34,813 nucleotides of DNA, from positions 1-34,813 of the forward strand of contig JAKAFI010000004.1 in NCBI GenBank assembly GCA_021818005.1, in the 5' to 3' direction. The stretch is from Acidobacteriota bacterium (lineage in GTDB: Bacteria > Acidobacteriota > Thermoanaerobaculia > Thermoanaerobaculales > Thermoanaerobaculaceae). Below the pieces are notes generated by a model, which was not told where the DNA came from, searched no databases, and saw nothing but the letters and a program-made list of their open reading frames with translations. Shown piece by piece: positions 30,451 to 34,813 of this stretch; position 1 is the first letter of the stretch; each line of letters starts with the position of its first letter. The position numbers and the translations under genes were made by a program.

Positions 30451-31103
30451 GCCGTCAGCCCCAGCACTTCCTGCGAGCAGCGGCGGGCGGCGATCTCGCA
30501 GTACCGCTCCTCGATCTCGATGCCGATGGCATGACGACCGAGGGACTTCGCCGCGACGAGAGTCGAGCCGGAACCCATGAACGGATCGAGCACGGTGCCG
30601 GGCGGAGACTTCTGGATCAGGTCCCGAAGCACCCCCACCGGCTTCTCGTTCGGGTGACTACGGCCTCTTGTGGCCCATGTCACGACGTTGTATCCGTGCC
30701 CTCGCAGCACGCCCGAGTCGCGCCGTCCCGCGAAGCCGGACCCGAGGACGTAGATTTCCTCCCAGTTCGGCTTCCACGGCATAGACAGATCGCCCATGCC
30801 CGAGGCTGGACCCTTGTCCCAGACAAGGACCGCCTTCGTGCCCTCTGGCGTTCGAACCTTCCAGTGACCGAAGACGAGCGCGGGTCGGCCCGCCCACCAC
30901 GCGAGGATCGCGTCCCGAGAGGACGTATCCTCGTCGCCCGCGATCACCTCGTCGCGCCACGCGGAGTCGGCCCGATTGGAGGCGTGCGAGTAGCCATAGG
31001 GCGGATCGGTCACGAGCACGTCGGCCCCGAGCGCCGCGAGGTCGAACGTGCGGCAATCGCCGTGGTAGATCGTCACGAACTCGTCGGAGTAGTACGGCGT
31101 CAT
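30447..31103 (-). CDS. N4/N6 DNA methyltransferase, beta-type order
   Basis: 218 residues from ATG 31103 (ATGA overlap). Motif IV (TDPPYGY at 32-38) comes before motif I (DPFMGSGST, near residue 173), the beta-class order of N6-adenine/N4-cytosine methyltransferases. Additional motifs include ALVFGHW, NWEEIYVLGSG and SHPNEKPVGVLRDLI. No restriction partner is nearby, so it probably protects phage DNA or modifies gene expression. Its place in the late cassette suggests that DNA is modified before packaging. Confidence 0.93.
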   Translation of the reverse strand: MTPYYSDEFVTIYHGDCRTFDLAALGADVLVTDPPYGYSHASNRADSAWRDEVIAGDEDTSSRDAILAWWAGRPALVFGHWKVRTPEGTKAVLVWDKGPASGMGDLSMPWKPNWEEIYVLGSGFAGRRDSGVLRGHGYNVVTWATRGRSHPNEKPVGVLRDLIQKSPPGTVLDPFMGSGSTLVAAKSLGRHAIGIEIEERYCEIAARRCSQEVLGLTA

Positions 31104-31750
31104 CGCCCGAACAGGACCGTGACGTAGGTCCTGCTCCCATCGCTCACGACACCGGAGCCGATGCGCGTCCAGCGCCCGAGGATCATCTCGTTGTGAACCG
31201 GGGACGCCATGAAGGCGCCGATGGCCCACTCGGGCGCGTTCGGGATGCCGCTCTCCCACGCGATGATCTCGCCCACCTGCCGGTAGCGGTAGCCGCGCAG
31301 CTGGCCGAGGTCGTAGGCGATGTCATGCCCGAAGACACCCGTCCGCAGCATCGTCGCCGAGCGCTCCCATGCGATGCGGTCGAGCAGCGGGTCGCGCGAC
31401 AGGCGGGTGAGCCCTGCCGCCTGCCGTTGCAGCCCGACCAGGTACGTGAAGTGGCGCGAGGGGTAGTCGGAGGGTCCGATGGCCGTGCTCGTGGGCGGCA
31501 GCGTGGGCGTGACGGTGGGCGCCGGCGTGGGGGGAGGCGTCGGCGCCACCGTCGGGCTGGGGCTGGGCGCCTGATACACCGGGGTGGGAGTCGGCTCGGG
31601 CGTGCCCGTGATCGGCGTGCCGATGGCGCCCGGGGCGGGCGTGGATGCGGGCTGCGGCGGCTGGCAGGTGCCGGCGAGCAGCACGGCGACGGCCACGACG
31701 ACGATCGCCACGAGCAGCAGGCGGACGGCGGCGAAGCGGCGGTGCTTCAT
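31100..31750 (-). CDS. CAP/SCP-domain protein with N-terminal membrane anchor and Pro/Thr linker
   Basis: 216 residues from ATG 31750 (ATGA overlap). A basic N-terminus and hydrophobic helix (residues 8-27, LLLVAIVVVAVAVLLAG) form a signal anchor; the following GTC lacks a good lipobox. Residues 30-92 are a Pro/Thr-rich linker. Residues 95-216 form a CAP (SCP/YkwD) domain: LVGLQRQAAGLTRLSRDPLL, then GHDI, then VGEIIAWESG, SPVHNEMILG and YVTVLFG. In bacteria such domains are often secreted and attached to the envelope. A CAP protein in a phage late cassette is uncommon and might act on the host surface. Confidence 0.85.
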   Translation of the reverse strand: MKHRRFAAVRLLLVAIVVVAVAVLLAGTCQPPQPASTPAPGAIGTPITGTPEPTPTPVYQAPSPSPTVAPTPPPTPAPTVTPTLPPTSTAIGPSDYPSRHFTYLVGLQRQAAGLTRLSRDPLLDRIAWERSATMLRTGVFGHDIAYDLGQLRGYRYRQVGEIIAWESGIPNAPEWAIGAFMASPVHNEMILGRWTRIGSGVVSDGSRTYVTVLFGR

Positions 31751-31953
31751 CGCGTCACCGTCTCGACGAGCGCCATGTGCGTCGGGCTCGACTCGGCGTG
31801 GATGGGCGGCAGGATCCACGGCAGACGCCAGTGCGAGAGGGCGTGGATCTCACAGACCGGGTGCCCGTCGCGCTCGGCGGTCGCCGGGAGCTCGCAGCGG
31901 CGCGCGTCCGGCGTGCCGGCGAGAATGACGACCTGGCAGCGGTGCTCGCTCAT
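31747..31953 (-). CDS. Small Cys/His protein
   Basis: 68 residues, coupled at both ends: ATG 31953 follows the upstream stop directly and the stop overlaps the CAP start by ATGA. The order C6…C20…C34xxH (HRCQVVIL, RRCELPATAE, PVCEIHALSH) could bind one zinc ion. No family was recognised. Confidence 0.68.
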   Translation of the reverse strand: MSEHRCQVVILAGTPDARRCELPATAERDGHPVCEIHALSHWRLPWILPPIHAESSPTHMALVETVTR

Positions 31954-32166
31954 CTACTTCCGCCCGACGAACGGGCCGGCCTCGAGACCGACGAGCGCCA
32001 GCGCAGCGCCGACGAGGACGCCCAGGGCGATCGCATCCACGTCGATCCCCGGGATCGCGTCCAGGAGGGCGAGCGCGACGGCCGCGCCGCCGAACAGGAC
32101 CGCCAGCCTGACGCGGGTCTTGCCGTAGAACCCGCCGCCGTCGGGGCGCCCATTACCGCCGCCCAC
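31954..32166 (-). CDS. Two-span small membrane protein (holin candidate)
   Basis: 70 residues from GTG 32166, overlapping the upstream gene by 14 nt. The ORF-track start at 32430 was not used because its first 80 residues are arginine/serine-rich shadow. Two hydrophobic stretches (VRLAVLFGGAAVALALLDAI and IALGVLVGAALALVGLE) are separated by PGIDVDA. A Gly-rich soluble N-terminus precedes them. Topology and size fit a holin or antiholin. Confidence 0.62.
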   Translation of the reverse strand: MGGGNGRPDGGGFYGKTRVRLAVLFGGAAVALALLDAIPGIDVDAIALGVLVGAALALVGLEAGPFVGRK

Positions 32167-32311
32167 GACGCCACTCGCGCCAGACGTCCGAGAGGGTCGA
32201 GAAGACGTGGTCGGCCCACGGCACGAGGTAGGGGTGGAGGTAGAGCATGAGCAGGGCGCCGAGCGCGATGCCGACGACGAAGTCGCCCGGGAAGTGCCCG
32301 AGGTCCTCCAC
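32153..32311 (-). CDS. First gene of the late operon: 52-residue membrane protein (missed by ORF track)
   Basis: GTG start at 32311, TAA at 32153. The product VEDLGHFPGDFVVGIALGAL…WREWRRGRR has one hydrophobic span (residues 11-30) and a strongly basic C-terminus. It overlaps the next small membrane gene by 14 nt. No Shine-Dalgarno is clear, so the start is provisional. The open frame, hydrophobic span and compact packing support a real gene. Confidence 0.5.
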   Translation of the reverse strand: MEDLGHFPGDFVVGIALGALLMLYLHPYLVPWADHVFSTLSDVWREWRRGRR

Positions 32312-32410
32312 GTCAGCGGAAGGCGTGGCGCCCGCCCTGGCGGGGAGCGGGCGCCGGGAGGGAGGGAGGAACCTGTCGGTCTTCCACTGGCACGCCTAGA
32401 AGGGTGCGCG

Positions 32411-32438
32411 GCTACCCGATCGGGTAGCAATCTGTCAA
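32411..32438 (-). promoter_or_regulatory. Late promoter candidate with 18-bp perfect palindrome
   Basis: On the minus strand TTGACA (32438-32433) is followed after 4 nt by GCTACCCGATCGGGTAGC, a perfect palindrome (32428-32411) filling the spacer and -10 zone. No good -10 is present, so the promoter may need an activator. The palindrome is not followed by a U-run on either strand, arguing against a terminator. The adjacent LuxR-type protein is the obvious candidate binder. Confidence 0.55.
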
Positions 32439-32451
32439 AAGCGGAAGGGGA

Positions 32452-32682
32452 TCACGCGGCGAGCAGGCGACGCCGGATCGCGATCGCGACCGCCTGAGTC
32501 GGTGTTTGCGCCCCGAGTCGCTCGCAGGCACGACGGGTGTGCAGCCGGACGGTGCGCTCGGTGACGCCGAGCTGCCAGGCGATCTCCTTCCGGGTCATCC
32601 CCTCGGCCAGTGCCGCCAGCACCTGGCGCTCGCGCAGCGTCAGGGTGGCGGTGGCGAACATCAGGAGCACGCCAGCGCCCAT
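32452..32682 (-). CDS. LuxR-type HTH DNA-binding protein (no receiver domain)
   Basis: 76 residues from ATG 32682; ATG 32661 is a shorter alternative giving 69. It is almost only a GerE/LuxR HTH: LTLRERQVLAALAEGMTRKE, then IAWQLGVTERTVRLHTRRAC and RLGAQTPTQAVAIAIRR. No sensor or receiver domain is present. It lies between attP and the late operon, 14 bp from the late promoter candidate and its 18-bp palindrome. After integration it would sit directly behind the rebuilt host tRNA-His. Control of late genes is inference. Confidence 0.82.
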   Translation of the reverse strand: MGAGVLLMFATATLTLRERQVLAALAEGMTRKEIAWQLGVTERTVRLHTRRACERLGAQTPTQAVAIAIRRRLLAA

Positions 32683-32711
32683 CGACGGGCGTCGATGCAG
32701 CCCCGGTCCGT

Positions 32712-32734
32712 GTAGCCGATCGTGTAGCCGATCG
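32712..32734. repeat. 23-bp direct repeat, left arm of attP
   Basis: GTAGCCGATCGTGTAGCCGATCG, itself two tandem copies of GTAGCCGATCG. It is identical and in the same orientation at 32867-32889. It is a likely integrase (or Xis) arm-type site. Confidence 0.75.
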
Positions 32735-32788
32735 TGTCCCGACAGGGCACATCCGGGCACGGCCAGTCACCCTGTCTGATCGGGGAAA

Positions 32789-32839
32789 TGGGGTGGCCTA
32801 GGGGACTTGAACCCCTAACCATCGGATCCACAATCCGAT
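32789..32839 (-). other. attP core: 3' part of a tRNA-His gene
   Basis: On the minus strand the segment reads anticodon arm TCGGA-TTGTGGA-TCCGA (anticodon GTG, at 32831-32829), then the T arm AGGGG-TTCAAGT-CCCCT (32816-32800). It continues with acceptor strand AGGCCAC, discriminator C and encoded CCA (32799-32789). C73 and GTG identify tRNA-His. No D arm or 5' acceptor is present, so it is not a working tRNA. The copied 3' end restores the host gene after integration, a standard tyrosine-integrase attP. Confidence 0.88.
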
Positions 32840-32866
32840 CGTTTCGTGCGTGATTCGGGCGAATCG

Positions 32867-32889
32867 GTAGCCGATCGTGTAGCCGATCG
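32867..32889. repeat. 23-bp direct repeat, right arm of attP
   Basis: Exact copy of 32712-32734, 155 bp apart start to start, so the tRNA-derived core lies between them. It starts about 28 bp from the core, compared with about 54 bp on the other side. Confidence 0.75.
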
Positions 32890-32927
32890 CACCTCGAAGT
32901 GGTCGGGGGAGGGGTGGGCGGCATCGG

Positions 32928-33101
32928 TCAGGAACGCTTTCGGGGCCGTCGATACGGGAGCGCGGGCGATGACCCGCCCAGCTTCCCGTTCAGCCAGTAG
33001 ACGAAGCGCGTGAAGCCGAGCTCGAGGTCGAGGTACGCGAGGAGGATGCACCAAGCGCGCCAGGCACGGCGGTACTGACCCACGATCGTCTTGCCGCTCA
33101 C
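32928..33101 (-). CDS. Last early gene: small basic protein after integrase
   Basis: 57 residues from GTG 33101, which overlaps the integrase stop as GTGA. The ORF-track frame begins far upstream in shadow. The product VSGKTIVGQYRRAWRAWCIL…LGFTRFVYWLNGKL…PYRRPRKRS has a mixed hydrophobic/aromatic centre and a basic end. It may be DNA- or membrane-associated. Function is not recognised. Confidence 0.58.
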   Translation of the reverse strand: MSGKTIVGQYRRAWRAWCILLAYLDLELGFTRFVYWLNGKLGGSSPALPYRRPRKRS

Positions 33102-34213
33102 CCTGCGTCCTCCTTCACCACCGGCAGGTCCAGCGTCGCGACCGCGTCGCGCTGGAGCTCCGGCACGACGTGCTCGTAGATCCGTGTCGACGACTTCGAG
33201 CGGTGCCCGAGCTGCGCGCCGATCACGCGCTCGTGGACGCCGGCGGCGAGCATGAGCGTCGCCGCGCCGTGGCGCAGCAGGTGCGGGTGCAGCCTCGGCT
33301 GGTTCTTCCGCTCCAGGAGCTCCGGCAGGGCATGCGAGACGCTCGATGTCTGGAGCCGCGCGAAGTGCCCGGCGCGTGTCCGTCGCGGGCCGAAGAACAC
33401 CGGCTCGTCGTCGCCCCGGCGCGGGGCGCGGGCGAGCGCGAGGCGCAGCGCGGCGACCGCGTCGGCCGACAGCGGGACCGAGCGGGCGACCGTCTTCGAC
33501 ACGCGGACGCGGACGAACGCGTGCACCAGGTCGAGGTCGCGCTGGTCGAGCCCGCATGCCTCGCCCAGCCGCATCCCGGTCCCGAGCAGCAGGCGCACGA
33601 TCGGCTCGACCCACTCGCCCTTCACCGCGGCGAGGATCGCATCCCGGTCGGCGCGCGACATGGGCACGATGGGATCGCGCTCGACGCGCGGCAGCATCAC
33701 GCCGTCGGCCGGGTTATCAACGATCGAGCGCCGTCGCTTCGCCTGCTCGAGCGCGTTGTGCAACGTCGAGATGATGCGGTGGACCGTGGCGGGGGAGCAG
33801 CCGGCCTGGAGGCGCTCGGCCACGAGGCGCTCGACGTCGCGCGGGCGGAGGCGGGCCACGACGATGCCGCCGAGGAGCGGCGAGATGTGCAGCCGGACGT
33901 GGATCTCGTAGGCCTGGCGCGTGCGCGGACGCAGCGACGGGCCGTAGGACGCGAGCCATGTCCGCAGGTAGGCGTCGAGCGTCATCGTGGCCGGGTCGCC
34001 TCCGGCCCCGAAGATGCGCCGCAGCGTGTCGAGTTCGTCGTTCGCGGCGTCTTCGGAATCGGCGACGCGATGCACGCGCCGGCGCTTGCCGTTCACCACG
34101 CCGAGCGGGAAGAACACCTCCCAGCGCCGCGTCGCCTTCGAGTACGAGATCGATCCCTCGCCACGATGCAACCGACGCCGAGCCATCGCCCACCTCCCAC
34201 GCAGGGCCATCAT
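33098..34213 (-). CDS. int: Tyrosine-family integrase
   Basis: 371 residues from ATG 34213, which overlaps the xis-like stop (ATGA). Residues 15-60 form an arm-binding-like N-terminus (GEGSISYSKATRRWEVFFPL), residues 75-165 a SAM-like core-binding domain (TLDAYLRTWLASYGPSLRPR), and 180-360 the catalytic domain. Catalytic residues are Arg215 (GTGMRLGE), a Lys near 240, His311/Arg314 (HLLRHGAAT), His337 (LGHRS) and Tyr346 (STRIYEHV). It recombines attP with the host tRNA-His gene. It is co-transcribed at the end of the early operon, with attP just downstream. Confidence 0.96.
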   Translation of the reverse strand: MMALRGRWAMARRRLHRGEGSISYSKATRRWEVFFPLGVVNGKRRRVHRVADSEDAANDELDTLRRIFGAGGDPATMTLDAYLRTWLASYGPSLRPRTRQAYEIHVRLHISPLLGGIVVARLRPRDVERLVAERLQAGCSPATVHRIISTLHNALEQAKRRRSIVDNPADGVMLPRVERDPIVPMSRADRDAILAAVKGEWVEPIVRLLLGTGMRLGEACGLDQRDLDLVHAFVRVRVSKTVARSVPLSADAVAALRLALARAPRRGDDEPVFFGPRRTRAGHFARLQTSSVSHALPELLERKNQPRLHPHLLRHGAATLMLAAGVHERVIGAQLGHRSKSSTRIYEHVVPELQRDAVATLDLPVVKEDAG

Positions 34214-34413
34214 GCCACCCGGCGACCTTCGAGATGGGCGATGTACGCCGCGAGTTCGGACGCCTTGATGCGGACGGCGGGGTTACGGCTGCCCGGCTGC
34301 CCGACGTGCAGGACGCGGATCTGGCCGCTCGCGATGAGCCGGTTCAGCGTGCGAAGCGAGATGTGCAGCCGTTCCGCCGCCTCGGGCTTCTTGAGCAGCT
34401 CGACGACGGTCAT
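34210..34413 (-). CDS. Excisionase-like HTH protein
   Basis: 67 residues from ATG 34413 (ATGA overlap with the upstream stop). A winged-helix/MerR-like HTH_17 pattern fills it: VVELLKKPEAAERLHISLRT, then LNRLIASGQIRVLHVG and AVRIKASELAAYIAHLE. Such proteins next to an integrase act as excisionases or directionality factors. The integrase start overlaps its stop. The longer ORF-track frame from 34749 is shadow. Confidence 0.82.
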   Translation of the reverse strand: MTVVELLKKPEAAERLHISLRTLNRLIASGQIRVLHVGQPGSRNPAVRIKASELAAYIAHLEGRRVA

Positions 34414-34619
34414 CGCTCGGCGCTCTCCGGCCGCTCGATGTCCCAGCGCGAGTCGTCGTAGAGCACGATCGTCCAGTCGTCCTCGCAGATCGCCGTGCGC
34501 CCCGTCATGCCGAGCGTCGGGTGCCGGTAGGGGCGCAGTTCGCGCACGAGGTGCCAGCGCCCGCCGAAGGGGATGAGGTCGCCCACCCGCACGTCGCGGC
34601 CGCGCACGGTGGCGGTCAT
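34410..34619 (-). CDS. Small beta-rich protein upstream of xis/int
   Basis: 69 residues from ATG 34619, linked by ATGA overlaps to XF1762 and to the xis-like gene. The segments VRVGDLIPFGGRWHLVRELRP and EDDWTIVLYDDSRWDIE suggest a small beta barrel (SH3/Hint-like). The ORF-track start at 34718 is not used. Function is unknown. Confidence 0.72.
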   Translation of the reverse strand: MTATVRGRDVRVGDLIPFGGRWHLVRELRPYRHPTLGMTGRTAICEDDWTIVLYDDSRWDIERPESAER

Positions 34620-34813
34620 GCGGCACGCTCCCATCGCACCTTCGGGCCGGTCGGCATCTTCGGCGGGTCGAACAGGCGCGGCAGTTGCAACGCCCGCGGC
34701 CCGGCGGTGTGGACCCACTCGCCGCGCTCGGCGAGGCGCTCAGCCTCATGGAACCCGGCCGCTCGCAGCGACGTGCCCGGCTCCTCGGCGAGCGTGTAGG
34801 TGATGACGCGCCG
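34616..34813 (-). CDS. XF1762-family protein, C-terminal part (continuation of 9-404)
   Basis: This is the C-terminal 65 codons of the gene that begins at 404. The part inside 34688-34813 duplicates 9-134, and the unique tail (…PPKMPTGPKVRWERAA) ends at TGA 34616-34618. That stop overlaps the ATG of the next gene (34619) as ATGA, so the early operon continues across the window edge. It must not be counted as a second gene. Confidence 0.85.
   Translation of the reverse strand, partial: RRVITYTLAEEPGTSLRAAGFHEAERLAERGEWVHTAGPRALQLPRLFDPPKMPTGPKVRWERAA
34688..34813. repeat. Terminal direct repeat, right copy (126 bp)
   Basis: Exact copy of 9-134. The 126-bp length is near common assembler k-mer sizes, which supports an assembly overlap of a circular molecule. 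The real packaged ends (cos or pac) cannot be placed from this. Confidence 0.93.

Larger units (their letters stand above)
32683..32927. other. attP region without protein gene
   Basis: This 245-bp stretch between the LuxR-type gene and the last early gene contains the tRNA-His attachment core and both 23-bp repeats. The overlapping short ORFs in the track (both strands) look like shadows, with repeats such as DRLHDRL that come from the DNA repeats. Confidence 0.75.

Noticed and set aside
32411-32428. Palindrome as a rho-independent terminator
   Set aside because: No T-rich run follows on either strand, and it lies beside a TTGACA box upstream of the late genes.
32789-32880. Functional tRNA-His gene
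   Set aside because: The anticodon arm, T arm and CCA end are present, but upstream sequence gives no D arm and no GTGGCCT 5' acceptor strand. It is an attachment-site copy.

Overview
The window is an essentially complete, high-GC temperate siphovirus genome of the HK97 type, assembled as a circle and cut open inside a gene. Bases 9-134 are repeated exactly at 34688-34813. Bases 1-8 (TCCGATCT) match the inner end of the standard Illumina adapter and are probably not phage DNA. Removing one repeat copy and the adapter leaves about 34,679 bp. Almost every gene is on the minus strand and adjacent genes are commonly coupled by ATGA, GTGA or TGATG overlaps. Only a repressor and a YccF-like membrane protein are on the plus strand. 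The host cannot be named. Very high GC, a GH25 lysin, a secreted CAP-domain protein with a Pro/Thr linker, and a tRNA-His attachment site suggest a high-GC bacterium such as an actinomycete or chloroflexote.

Early region, transcribed leftward from about 7304 through 1 and, across the circle, 34813 to 32928: a small HTH protein, several short proteins, an OB-like ssDNA-binding candidate, a primase-polymerase/helicase fusion, a RecB/Cas4-like nuclease, a RuvC-like nuclease, small and membrane proteins, an XF1762-family protein, a DNA-binding excisionase candidate, a tyrosine integrase and a short basic protein. A dense cluster of GAGTGA/TCACTC repeats inside the 3' part of the primase-helicase gene is a good origin candidate. 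The attP lies directly beyond this operon. It is the 3' part of a tRNA-His gene (anticodon GTG), flanked by two identical 23-bp direct repeats that look like integrase arm sites.

Immunity region (7271-8644): an XRE repressor, probably read from a leaderless mRNA, faces the early promoter, with GTTG/CAAC palindromes over and beside that promoter. A possible minus-strand gene overlaps the repressor's 3' end. A yccF-like gene, a likely lysogenic cargo gene, completes the segment and meets the last late gene tail to tail.

Late region, transcribed leftward from about 32.4 kb to 8.64 kb: a LuxR-type HTH protein and an 18-bp perfect palindrome by a TTGACA box precede a lysis/host-interaction cassette. 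That cassette has several tiny membrane proteins, a CAP-domain protein, a DNA methyltransferase, an HExxH protein and a GH25 lysozyme fused in frame to a holin-like segment. Next come HNH, small and large terminase, portal, prohead protease, major capsid, connector and tail-completion proteins, tail tube, tail chaperones with a -1 frameshift site (CCCAAAC), tape measure, baseplate/hub and a polyglycine-rich fibre. The most unusual elements are the lysozyme-holin polyprotein with its own internal start, the origin candidate, the compact attP/LuxR/late-promoter junction, and the repeat-rich virion proteins.
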